The notes beneath the pieces are model-generated. The model was given only the letters and a program-made list of their open reading frames with translations, searched no databases and was not told where the DNA came from. A stretch of 64,000 nt of DNA from Myxococcales bacterium (lineage in GTDB: Bacteria; Myxococcota_C; UBA6777): contig JACKEL010000016.1 of assembly GCA_020632975.1 (NCBI GenBank), positions 1 to 64,000 of the forward strand, written 5' to 3'. The position numbers and the translations under genes were made by a program. This document shows, piece after piece, positions 23,024 to 32,005 of this stretch (positions within the stretch are counted from its first letter, which is position 1; each line of letters begins with the position of its first letter).

Positions 23024-25438
23024 TTAGCGCTTCTGGACCTTCTTCTTTTTACGCTGATCTTTTCGCCACTTACGCACCCAATTGTCGTAGTACTCACGAT
23101 TTTTTCGATCGCGGTCCAGCCGTTTGGGATCACGCGAACTTGAGGTCGAACGAGGCAACAACTTCACGAGGATGTACTTGTTGTTGGACTTATCGAGTAC
23201 ACGCAGCAAAGGCGCATCATACGATCCAACCCCTCGCTTTAATTGATCAAACCGTGTGGCCTCCGTGAGAAAATACACAGGTCTTCCAGGCTTACGGTTG
23301 CGCTGAATCGCATCATAAAGCCTCGAATATGCGTTGGTTCCCATGATCTGAAGGTCATGATTGAGACCATAAAATTGTTCGCCGCGCCAGTTCATCTTGA
23401 ACGCAAACAACGGCTCGTCAGGGATGGGATAAGCCCGCGCATCGAGCTTCTTGCTGGACAACAGTTCGTCCCACAAAGGGCTGTCTTTTTTCAAGGTCTC
23501 GAACAGTGCCCGCTGTGACCAGTGTTTGGAAAGTCTGACCATAAAGAAGTGCGTGTTGTACACAGCCAAAAGAACCGCTGCGCCACAAAAAACTTGAACA
23601 GCGTACTTTCGCATCTCATAGAAAAAGCCCAGCGCAAGGCCAAATCCAAAGAGAACAAAGATATTGCGAAAGACAAAGTTTGGCGTCAGCGCAAGCCCAC
23701 CTGAAGGCAAGAGGCCCCAAAGCTTCGTATCTGCGGGGTAAGAACGCTCATACTTGTAAACAAAGAGATTGATCAGATTTTTGGGTTCGTGGATGTAATC
23801 ACGCATGACCATCGCAACGATACCAAAGATGATGATCAACGCAAAACGCTGTGCGGTTCCCGTCTCTCCTGAAAGATAGCGATCAATCCAAATCGCGATC
23901 AACATCGCACTGATGGGGACCACAGGAAAGACGTAATGGTGGAACTTTGTCTGAGAAAGCGTCAGAAAAACAAAGGTGACAAACCACCAAGAAAAGAGAA
24001 AGCGGTTGAGTTGTTCATGAGAAGACAGCCGCTCTTGCGTTTGATCTGAGCCGCGAAAACGAGCGACCGCAGACAACCCAAAAGGAAGAAACCCCAACCA
24101 AGGCCCAAGGCTATAGCCAAGTTGGCGCACGAAATACACGAAGTCACCGCGCTCACCGTGCACACCACCAAAGACGCGGTACACATTGTCGTGCAAGATA
24201 AAGCGCTCAAAAAAGGTCTTGTGATCGTCGATATTGCGTCCAGGAAAGGAGATCATGTGGATGTACCAAGGTAGCGCAATCACCCCTGCGATCACCGCGC
24301 CTCGCAACATCCGCAAACGAATCAAGCTCGCAACATCAAAAGTAAAGGCGAGGTATCCCAAAAAGACCGCCCCTGCGATCCCCAAACCAAGCAGCCCCTT
24401 CGCAAGCAAAGACAAACCGATCAAGACATAAAATACGGTGAGATAGGGCAAATGGACGGGCGTTCGTTGTTGTAGTGCTTCTGCGGCGTCACGTGATCGT
24501 TTGTCGCCAAACAATGCAAGCGCCAAAAAGCCCAACGCAAGGGTCAAATATGTCACGACGAGGATATCAGAGAGCGCCTGTCGTCCCAAAAACCCCGTCA
24601 AGGGGGAGGTTCCAACAGCGACAGCTGCCAAAAGTCCTGCCCGAGAAGAGAAGAGGCGCGACAAGATAAAATACACCCCCCAGATCAAAAGCACTGCATG
24701 GAGGGCAAAAGGCAGACGCACCGCCCATTCGTTGATGCCAAACACGGACATCGAAGCGGCCATGTACCAAAACATCAAAGCGGGCTTGGAAAGAAAGTAA
24801 GCGTATGACCAGTAGGGATGAAGCCAGTCTTTGCGCACCATCATCATCCGCGCAGTTTCCGCGTAATGAGGTTCCCAACAATCGTACAAGCCAAAGCCCA
24901 GTTGTGTGGTGAACAAAAGCAGCGATATCGCCACCAACGCAAACTGGATCGAGCTATCATCTTTACCGTCTGCATCGCGCGATGGGGTTTTCCACCATGC
25001 AGACCACGAGACCGTGCCCGACCCAGGATCGAAAGCAGGAGACGTCGAAGACGATGGGCCTTCTTTCGCATCCTTCCCTTCAGCTTTGGAAGAAGCAGGT
25101 TCTTTTTTCGATGAAGCTGCCTTTTTTTGCGAAGATGGCTCTTCTTGTGGAACAACCTCTTCTTTTGGCAAAGAGTCCTTGTTTTGTGAAGCGGCCTCTC
25201 CTTTTGGAGAAGAGTCTTTGTTTTGTGAAGTGGCCTCTTCTTTCGACGAAGACTCTTCTTGTGAAGACGCATCTTTCTCGTGCTTGGAGGAGGTCGGCGA
25301 AGCAGCCTCTTCTTTCGACGAAGCAGATGCGCTACCTTCGGCATCTCGAGCAAGTGACTTCTCGGAAGAAGAGGACTCTGCTCGATTTTGTTTGGATTGC
25401 TTTTTGGGCTGTTTGGATCGGCGTTTGTTCTGGGACAT
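23024..25438 (-). CDS. PMT/ArnT-type membrane glycosyltransferase
   Basis: An 804-residue protein. Residues 1-165 are disordered low-complexity, rich in Ser, Lys and Glu with repeated SQNKDS and KEE units, and lack any signal peptide. The remainder has about twelve hydrophobic segments with the early luminal Asp-Glu motif DCWEPHYAETARM and the SKPALMFWY block. Both mark the GT-C fold of protein O-mannosyl and lipid A aminoarabinose transferases, which use polyprenyl-phosphate sugars outside the inner membrane. A soluble domain of about 200 residues follows the last helix and ends in a basic tail. AGGAG lies eight bases before the ATG. Donor and acceptor are unknown. Confidence 0.8.
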   Translation of the reverse strand: MSQNKRRSKQPKKQSKQNRAESSSSEKSLARDAEGSASASSKEEAASPTSSKHEKDASSQEESSSKEEATSQNKDSSPKGEAASQNKDSLPKEEVVPQEEPSSQKKAASSKKEPASSKAEGKDAKEGPSSSTSPAFDPGSGTVSWSAWWKTPSRDADGKDDSSIQFALVAISLLLFTTQLGFGLYDCWEPHYAETARMMMVRKDWLHPYWSYAYFLSKPALMFWYMAASMSVFGINEWAVRLPFALHAVLLIWGVYFILSRLFSSRAGLLAAVAVGTSPLTGFLGRQALSDILVVTYLTLALGFLALALFGDKRSRDAAEALQQRTPVHLPYLTVFYVLIGLSLLAKGLLGLGIAGAVFLGYLAFTFDVASLIRLRMLRGAVIAGVIALPWYIHMISFPGRNIDDHKTFFERFILHDNVYRVFGGVHGERGDFVYFVRQLGYSLGPWLGFLPFGLSAVARFRGSDQTQERLSSHEQLNRFLFSWWFVTFVFLTLSQTKFHHYVFPVVPISAMLIAIWIDRYLSGETGTAQRFALIIIFGIVAMVMRDYIHEPKNLINLFVYKYERSYPADTKLWGLLPSGGLALTPNFVFRNIFVLFGFGLALGFFYEMRKYAVQVFCGAAVLLAVYNTHFFMVRLSKHWSQRALFETLKKDSPLWDELLSSKKLDARAYPIPDEPLFAFKMNWRGEQFYGLNHDLQIMGTNAYSRLYDAIQRNRKPGRPVYFLTEATRFDQLKRGVGSYDAPLLRVLDKSNNKYILVKLLPRSTSSSRDPKRLDRDRKNREYYDNWVRKWRKDQRKKKKVQKR

Positions 25439-25567
25439 GCAAAAAACTCCTCAACACAGGACAAGAACACAGCCATCTAGGGTCGCGCACTATAACGCAT
25501 CGCGGCACAAGACAAAAGAGCGCGTCATTGCAAGACCTGCCCCAAGACCCACAAAAAAGGATCGACC

Positions 25568-28447
25568 ATGGAGAGACCAAGCAAGTCAAATCTAAGAAAG
25601 CACCCCCACAACGCAAGGTGGTGTTATACCCTCGCACTTGCCTTCACGATATGGTTTTTGCCTCCCCATGGAGGCGTTGCAGCACAAGAAGAGAACTTTT
25701 CTAATCAAGAAGAAAGACTTCCTGCTGAAGTTCGTCGTCTTTTGTCGGACTATCGCGGACAAGACACCGAACGCAAGGTCAAAGCCCAAGCACGACTTGC
25801 GGCACTTGGCGCACGCGCAGTGACCACGATGCCGATCTTATCCAGTTCGCTTGACGCAAAAGACTGGCGGATGCGACGTTTTGCGCTGCGCCTTCTCTCA
25901 CGATTTGGCCCTCCTCAAGATATCATCCCCATGTTGCAACGCGCCACCCGCGATTCCAATTACCGCGTGCGTTCCACTGCGATGACCGCGCTCAAGCCCT
26001 ATGGTGCGAGCAGTTTGTCAGCCTATCTCGCAGTGCTCGATCAAAATGATTGGTGGAAACTGCGATGGCGCGCGGCCAAAGAGATCGGGGCGCTCGGAGA
26101 AAAGACGAGTTTGCGCGCCCTACCCGTCATGAAAGATGCCCTCCAAAAAGAACGAGATATGCGCGTTCGGATCGGTGTCGTCGAAGCACTCGGCGAGATG
26201 GGACCGCACGCAGCACCTCTACTACGGCGCACCTTGCTCTCAGATCTCCAACCCAAGATGCGACTGGCCGCCGCCAAAGCCTTGCATCGTATGGGTCCAA
26301 GAGCGGCGTCGGCCGTGCAAGAACTCACGCGCGCTGCACAAGACGAAGACAAAACTGTGCGACAAGCCGCAGCACTCGCCCTTTCGCAGATCGGCCCCAA
26401 AGCCACCCCTGGTCTCTTGCGGCTTCTCAAGTTCGGTGGTACCGCCCAAGAACGCAAGATCGCTGCGCAAGCTATCGGCAACTTAGGCGACAAAGCTTCA
26501 GATGCACTTCCCACGCTCGTAGAATCTTTGCGTGATCCAGACAAAGAAGTCCAACAAGCCGTGCTGATCGCGATGGGAAAGATGGGCAGAGATGCAGTCC
26601 CCCATCTGCGTAAAGTCCTCCAAAAAAGTGCATGGTGGAGAGCCCGTTGGTATGCCGCGGATGGACTCGGTAAGATCGGCCCCAAAGCCCACCGTGCGAT
26701 CCCTGCGCTTGTTCGAGCTTTGCAAGATCGCAATCGCAGCGTCCAAGAAAACGCAGCCATCGCCCTCACCAAGATGCTCCCATACTCCACCAAGATCCTC
26801 GCAGAACAAGCAGACAAACATCGTTGGTGGCGTATCCGACAGATCGCAGCAGGCGGCCTGACTCCCACGAAAAAGAAAGCACCCCTCCAAGTCCTACGCA
26901 ATCTGGAAAAAGCGATATCCGACGAAAGTCACGAAGTAAGAGCGGCAGCTGCTCGCAACTTGAGCAAATACGGTCCTGCCGCGGTTCCTTATCTGCGACG
27001 CTCGCTCAAAAAGAGTAAAGATGCGGATGTTCGGCGGATCTTGATCCTTGGCCTTGGCGAGCAAAAGCACAAAGCGGGTTCAGCCGCCAAAGAACTCGGA
27101 CAAGCCCTGCGAGACGGCGATGTCGAAGTACAACTCGCAGCCGTCCGCGCACTCGCACAGATCGGAGGTCCAGGCGCAAAGATCCTCCGCGAAGCACTCC
27201 AAGAACACCCCTTTTGGCGCGTTCGTTACCTTTCTGCACGTGCTTTGGGATTATGGAAACGCGGTGGAAGGGCCTCACAAACCGCCCTCAGAAAAGGTCT
27301 GACAGACAGTGATCGACGCGTTCGGGAGGTCACGATTGGCGCACTTGGCCAGCTTGGGCGCGCTTCACTCGGGAATCTTCGTATCGCGCTCAAAAATGAT
27401 TGGTGGTTTATTCGAGCCCGTGCAGCGCGTTATATCGCAGAACTCAAACCCAAAGACGCTGTCGAGCTTTTGACCCCTCTCCTCGAAGATGATAACGAAC
27501 AAGCCCGCCAAGCCGCCGCAAAGATGCTTGGACAGCTTGGAACCAAAGCTCTCCCCGCGCTGATCAACGCACTCTCACAAAAACGCTTCCTCTCCCTTCG
27601 ATGGATCGCAGCTGTAGAGATCGGACGTTTTCGCAGCGAAGCAACCCCCGCGATCTCTGCCCTCACAGAAGCGCTGAGTGCGGATGATGCGCGCGTTCGC
27701 CTCGCAGCCGCCGAAGCGCTCAGTTATATTGGTCCTGCTGCACAAGCCTCCGCAGAAGCACTCAGCAAACGCATCCAAGACCCAGATGAACGTGTCCGCC
27801 TCACAAGCGCAGAAGCCCTCGGGAACCTTGGGGAACAGGCCGCAGAAACAGCCATCCCTGCGCTCAAAAAAGGACTCAAAGATTCAAATCCCAAAGTCCA
27901 AAAGATCTGCGCCCAATCTCTCGGAAAGATGGGTCCCAAAGCCCTCAAAGATCTGCGTCGCTATCTCAAAGATCATCCACAAGCCCCCATCCGCGCTTTG
28001 ATGGCCAAGTCGATTGGCTTCCTCGCCCCCAAAGATAGCGTCACGCTTGGTGCCCTTGCGCTCGCCCTCAAAGACAACAGCACAGACGTACGAGATGCCG
28101 TGATAAAAGCTGTTCGGCACATCAAGACCAGCAGCGCACGCAAGCTCCTTGAAAAAACCCTGCTGGAAAATGACTGGTGGAAAGCTCGTCAAAGTGCCGC
28201 AGATGCGCTTGGTGAGTTGGCCTACACCGCCACACTCAGCATCCTCAAAAAAGGGTTGGACGACACAGATCCCCGTGTGCGCATCGCTGTGATGTACGCC
28301 ATTAGCGAATATGGCGCACGCGCTGAAAGTTATATCCCTATGTTCGAGAAGATCCGCGAAGATCCCGACCCCGCCATCCAGTCCGCAGCAGAACGCGCCT
28401 TGCGACGCATCCGTTTCTTGATCAAAGCCAACAAGAAGAAAAAATAA
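25568..28447 (+). CDS. Exported HEAT-repeat protein, 959 residues
   Basis: A signal peptide with a probable cut after GGVAA is followed by about 25 to 30 HEAT repeats that fill the protein. Typical units read DPDKEVQQAVLIAMGKMG or DEDKTVRQAAALALSQIG. At several places a repeat starts with a Trp pair, as in NDWWKLRWRAAKEIG; these occur near residues 161, 355, 418, 611 and 868, with an FW variant near 548. The tail is basic (KANKKKK). Such solenoids bind proteins, so a periplasmic scaffold is likely, but no partner is evident. It is divergent from the glycosyltransferase gene and converges with the lipoprotein operon. Confidence 0.82.
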   Translation: MERPSKSNLRKHPHNARWCYTLALAFTIWFLPPHGGVAAQEENFSNQEERLPAEVRRLLSDYRGQDTERKVKAQARLAALGARAVTTMPILSSSLDAKDWRMRRFALRLLSRFGPPQDIIPMLQRATRDSNYRVRSTAMTALKPYGASSLSAYLAVLDQNDWWKLRWRAAKEIGALGEKTSLRALPVMKDALQKERDMRVRIGVVEALGEMGPHAAPLLRRTLLSDLQPKMRLAAAKALHRMGPRAASAVQELTRAAQDEDKTVRQAAALALSQIGPKATPGLLRLLKFGGTAQERKIAAQAIGNLGDKASDALPTLVESLRDPDKEVQQAVLIAMGKMGRDAVPHLRKVLQKSAWWRARWYAADGLGKIGPKAHRAIPALVRALQDRNRSVQENAAIALTKMLPYSTKILAEQADKHRWWRIRQIAAGGLTPTKKKAPLQVLRNLEKAISDESHEVRAAAARNLSKYGPAAVPYLRRSLKKSKDADVRRILILGLGEQKHKAGSAAKELGQALRDGDVEVQLAAVRALAQIGGPGAKILREALQEHPFWRVRYLSARALGLWKRGGRASQTALRKGLTDSDRRVREVTIGALGQLGRASLGNLRIALKNDWWFIRARAARYIAELKPKDAVELLTPLLEDDNEQARQAAAKMLGQLGTKALPALINALSQKRFLSLRWIAAVEIGRFRSEATPAISALTEALSADDARVRLAAAEALSYIGPAAQASAEALSKRIQDPDERVRLTSAEALGNLGEQAAETAIPALKKGLKDSNPKVQKICAQSLGKMGPKALKDLRRYLKDHPQAPIRALMAKSIGFLAPKDSVTLGALALALKDNSTDVRDAVIKAVRHIKTSSARKLLEKTLLENDWWKARQSAADALGELAYTATLSILKKGLDDTDPRVRIAVMYAISEYGARAESYIPMFEKIREDPDPAIQSAAERALRRIRFLIKANKKKK

Positions 28448-28470
28448 CCCCCCACCGCTTCCTTCGTCGA

Positions 28471-29295
28471 TCACTTCGGTCGATACGGCCAGATCACGAC
28501 CACAGCATCCAGATCAAATCCCCCATTGTACGCTCCACACCAACGCGAAGCCTCGGGAAGTTCACGACTTTTGTCGCGGATGCGAACAAAGCGAGCGATG
28601 GACAAGCCCACATCCTTCAAATCAAAGCCATCTCCTCCCGCCTTGCCTACATCATCAGGCGATATCCCACTCTCCTTAGAAGAAAAGACAGGCTGGACTC
28701 CCGCGCACTGCGCATAAGGCCAAGAAGTCCCCGCAGGATCACAAGGAAAGGTACGCCAGTCTTTGCCATCAAGACTAACGGAAACCTCCGCAGGCTCCGC
28801 GAAACTCCCATTACCCGAAGGAGAAAATGCATTCTCGAAGATCACAAAGTCCACACCAGGGCCATCCCCGATCAGTGGCTGCGAAAACTCCAAGACGATC
28901 TCTCCACCGCAACCCAACGACACAACATCCAAAGAGCCTTTGCTAAGGCCCGTCCCTTGGGGGGGACCGAGGATCTTCGTGGGAAAGTCATCGTGGCCAT
29001 AAGAGACGTTGGAAGCGGGCGTAAAGGAGATCACACGCTGCACAAAGCCGCCTCCAGGCTCTCCCCACACGTAATCTTCGGGGATCCCTGCATCCAGATC
29101 AGCCCCTTCCCATCGACGAGGCTCTGAAGCTCCCCAAGGTTCGGCTGCGCTGCCTCCCTCCAAGACCACCTCTTTTCCTGCACCTTCCAACAAAGGATGC
29201 TCGCCTTGGCATCCCCACAGACCAAGCAGGATCAAACAAAACAACCCCACAGATAGGATCTTTTTGCTGTTTTTTTGAAACATCGACACGCTCAC
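28471..29295 (-). CDS. Surface-type lipoprotein, last gene of the B12-riboswitch operon
   Basis: A 274-residue lipoprotein with a hydrophobic leader and lipobox ending LLGLWGC. The mature part has a beta-sandwich feel with blocks VISFTPASNVSYG, VSLGCGGEIVLEF, VDFVIFENAF and SVSLDGKDW. I associate these with cell surface proteins often encoded beside YncE-like propeller proteins and TonB receptors; that recollection was not checked. The GTG at 29295 has AGGAG ten bases upstream; an ATG at 29283 is the alternative. It follows the 400-residue propeller lipoprotein by 32 bases. A role in ligand capture at the surface is inferred from the operon. Confidence 0.7.
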   Translation of the reverse strand: MSVSMFQKNSKKILSVGLFCLILLGLWGCQGEHPLLEGAGKEVVLEGGSAAEPWGASEPRRWEGADLDAGIPEDYVWGEPGGGFVQRVISFTPASNVSYGHDDFPTKILGPPQGTGLSKGSLDVVSLGCGGEIVLEFSQPLIGDGPGVDFVIFENAFSPSGNGSFAEPAEVSVSLDGKDWRTFPCDPAGTSWPYAQCAGVQPVFSSKESGISPDDVGKAGGDGFDLKDVGLSIARFVRIRDKSRELPEASRWCGAYNGGFDLDAVVVIWPYRPK

Positions 29296-29327
29296 TTTGC
29301 GGAGGCTCCTGCGAAAAGCACGATCTC

Positions 29328-30530
29328 TTAGGGTGAAAAAAACATAAAGTCTGGCGGAAGGCCCGTATCCAAGGGAGAAGAGGTAAGCTCTGTCCCATCG
29401 TCCAAGCGAAACACCCGAAGTCCTGGGCTCTTTTCGTATCGATCCAACAGCACCATCTCACCACGCGGACTCTTTGCCACCTGCACAAACGAAAAACACG
29501 AGACGCCCCCCGTACACTCGGAGACGACGAGAGGTTCATCGACCTTTTTCTCGTCAAGAGAAAAGCGAACAAGCGCGGTGCGAAAAGAAGTCTCCGTGCG
29601 GATCATAAAACCACGTTGGTCTTGGTACATCATAAAAGAGCCCATGTTTCCGCGAAGTTCGCTTTCTGTCATAGCGACCCCCAACGACTCTCGTCCGTCC
29701 AAAGAAAAACGCTCCAAGAGCCCATCCAAAGCGGGTGCGCCCATCGTGTCCATCCACTCGCCCACCTGCGCCACCAACAGCTCTTTCTTGTTGAGAGAAG
29801 GAGTCAAGTACAAAGGGTTTTTCCCTTGCATGGGGATGCTCTTGACCAAGGTGTCTGTTTGTGTGTCGATCACCGCAAGCATCCCATGTGTGACAGGCAA
29901 AAATCCCCTTTGTTGATCAAGCCGTTGCACCAACACAAACAACCAACGTCCTTCGTGCAAGTACATCCTCCCCAATTCAGGGAGATTATCGAGCGCACAT
30001 CGCTGCTCCAAACAGCGCATCCCCTCGCAGTCTGCCTCACTTTGACAAGACTTGTCGCCGACTTCTGCAAGTATCGACATGTCGATCTTCTTGATCTCTT
30101 TGCCTGTTTTGGGCTCGACCACCAACAAAGAAGAAAGCCCCAAGCAAGAGATGTACGCCTTTTGTCCGACCACGACGAGATCTTGAGGATTGGCCCCCGT
30201 CCCCACGGAGTATTGGGCGATGAGATGCAGATCCTTTGCATCCATCACTTGGATGTTATCGTGCGTGTAGCGGTTGATGATGTAAACAGCATCCCCCCAC
30301 ATCCGCCCGACAGCATCATTTGAGATGGGAGCGATCTTGGGAAAAGCTTGGTTCTTTTCCAAGTCAATCGCGCTCAACACACCGCTTTGTTCAGAACGCC
30401 CAACGACCAAAGCCCACTGCCCCTTGAGCAAAGCTCCATCGGGTAGCTGCGGGCTAGGCGCAGGCGTCGCAGGACACCCCGCCAAGACACACGCAAACAA
30501 CCAGAACAGAAGCAAAAAGACTCGATACAT
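29328..30530 (-). CDS. YncE-like beta-propeller lipoprotein, paralogue 2
   Basis: The 400-residue product starts with a lipoprotein signal (lipobox LAGC) and then shows successive blades such as GVLSAIDLEKN, NIQVMDAKDLHLIAQYSVG, NPQDLVVVGQKAYISCLG and SLLVVEPKTGKEIKKIDM. These are the pattern of YncE-type propellers. It is clearly related along its length to the upstream 460-residue protein. Both share an insertion after the blade ending ILAE/SLAE with four cysteines (here SCQSEADCEGMRCLEQRC). The spacing to the neighbours is short on both sides. By analogy with BtuG of Bacteroidetes it may bind cobalamin on the outer surface; this is an inference from operon and fold. Confidence 0.75.
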   Translation of the reverse strand: MYRVFLLLFWLFACVLAGCPATPAPSPQLPDGALLKGQWALVVGRSEQSGVLSAIDLEKNQAFPKIAPISNDAVGRMWGDAVYIINRYTHDNIQVMDAKDLHLIAQYSVGTGANPQDLVVVGQKAYISCLGLSSLLVVEPKTGKEIKKIDMSILAEVGDKSCQSEADCEGMRCLEQRCALDNLPELGRMYLHEGRWLFVLVQRLDQQRGFLPVTHGMLAVIDTQTDTLVKSIPMQGKNPLYLTPSLNKKELLVAQVGEWMDTMGAPALDGLLERFSLDGRESLGVAMTESELRGNMGSFMMYQDQRGFMIRTETSFRTALVRFSLDEKKVDEPLVVSECTGGVSCFSFVQVAKSPRGEMVLLDRYEKSPGLRVFRLDDGTELTSSPLDTGLPPDFMFFSP

Positions 30531-30602
30531 CGAACGTTACCTTTTGTGTTATGCCATCCTTCTCGAAAACTTCTTTCTTCCTAGAAGAAAAGCCTTCTCG
30601 CT

Positions 30603-31985
30603 TCAAGGAGCCACAGAAACAATCAAGATCTGCGCGGGCGGCAAAGACCCCGTAGCGATGGGCTTGGTGGTCAACTCGCTCCCAGACTTTGCGTCAAAGA
30701 CACGAATCCCCACAGAGTCTTTTGTGCGATCCGCCAAGAAAAGTTGTTCTTGGTGCAAGGCAAGATGACCAAGATCAACCCCTTCCACCAAGGCTTTGAT
30801 CTTCTCGCCACTTGTAGGATTAAAACTGACAAGGCTCTGTTTGTACGAAACATCCGAAACCAAGATGTAACCCAATGTCGCGCTAAACACCGCAGCAGCG
30901 CCATTTTGCAACATCGCCCCACCCAGTTTCTCTTCAGTGCACAAGAAACTACCTGCGAGTTTTCCTTGTGAAGCATCAAATCGCTCCAAACCACCGTCTT
31001 TTGTATCGAAAGCATCGCCACTTTGCGCCACGATCCAAGCACCTTGCGCATCAGACAAAAAGACCGTTGGATTGGACCCTGCCATCGACAAAGTGCTCGC
31101 GGAGAGCTTGTCATCGGCTGTCGTGATGGTTGCGATCACGCTGCTGACAGGCGCAAAACTGTTGTTGCGATCCAAGCCTTGCACCAAGACATACACTTTG
31201 TCTTGCACCAAAAGCATCTGCACAGCTTCGGGGATCCCGTCTGCCGCACAGTTTCCGCTGTTACAGACACCAGAACCGTTGCCAAAAGAGTCTTTGCACT
31301 CATCGTCTTTTGTGCATGTCTTGCTTGAAGACTCAGCCAAAGAAGAGATGTCGATCTTGCCCTTCTCTGCGCCTGTTTTGGGGTCCACGATCAAGATGTA
31401 GTCTTTTTCGTAAAGCGTGATGTAAGCCTTTTGTTCGCTCACCACCACGATATCTTGGGGGTTGGTCTTGGCCCCTACAGAAAACTTACCGACTTCTTTC
31501 AGGGTCTTGGTGCTGTAGAGCAACACAGTGTCTTCTTTGCTAGGGTCGTTGTAGCGGTTCAGCACATACACCGTGTCTCCCCACGCGCGAAGCACCGCAT
31601 CACCCGAGATCGCTGCAACATCCTGTTGTACCCACTGTTGGGTCTTTACATCCAAGATCCCCAAAGAACCCGACACATAATCAGATGAAGCCACGAACGC
31701 CAACGTCTTTGCATCGCTCGTCTCGGGCGTAGGTTCGGGTGTCTTCTCTTGGGAAGGCTCGGGTGTAGACTCGTTGACTTCGGGAGATTTTTCCGCAGCG
31801 ACCGCCTCTTCGGGCATCGACTCTCCAGCATCCGAGTTCGCTTCTTCACCAGCGATGTCACCTTCCTGCCCAGGCAGTTTTTTTTCGGTAACAGTTTCTG
31901 TACCTTTGACATCACATCCCACTTGCATGGGCGCAAGCCCCAACAACAACAAGCTCACAGAAAGAAAAAACATCCAAGATCGCAT
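30603..31985 (-). CDS. YncE-like beta-propeller lipoprotein, paralogue 1
   Basis: A 460-residue lipoprotein: hydrophobic leader with Cys in MQVGC, a Glu/Pro/Ser-rich linker of about 80 residues, then a YncE-like beta-propeller. Blades include GSLGILDVKTQQW, TVLLYSTKTLKEVGKFSVG, NPQDIVVVSEQKAYITLY and YILIVDPKTGAEKGKIDI. The blade containing the serine-rich SLAESSSKTC carries a four-cysteine insertion shared with its downstream paralogue. The ATG at 31985 has AGGAG seven bases upstream and begins 21 bases after the receptor stop, so the two are cotranscribed. The long linker would lift the propeller off the membrane. A cobalamin-binding role is inferred from the riboswitch and from BtuG. Confidence 0.76.
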   Translation of the reverse strand: MRSWMFFLSVSLLLLGLAPMQVGCDVKGTETVTEKKLPGQEGDIAGEEANSDAGESMPEEAVAAEKSPEVNESTPEPSQEKTPEPTPETSDAKTLAFVASSDYVSGSLGILDVKTQQWVQQDVAAISGDAVLRAWGDTVYVLNRYNDPSKEDTVLLYSTKTLKEVGKFSVGAKTNPQDIVVVSEQKAYITLYEKDYILIVDPKTGAEKGKIDISSLAESSSKTCTKDDECKDSFGNGSGVCNSGNCAADGIPEAVQMLLVQDKVYVLVQGLDRNNSFAPVSSVIATITTADDKLSASTLSMAGSNPTVFLSDAQGAWIVAQSGDAFDTKDGGLERFDASQGKLAGSFLCTEEKLGGAMLQNGAAAVFSATLGYILVSDVSYKQSLVSFNPTSGEKIKALVEGVDLGHLALHQEQLFLADRTKDSVGIRVFDAKSGSELTTKPIATGSLPPAQILIVSVAP

Positions 31986-32005
31986 CAAGAAACTCCTTAT
32001 GTGCG

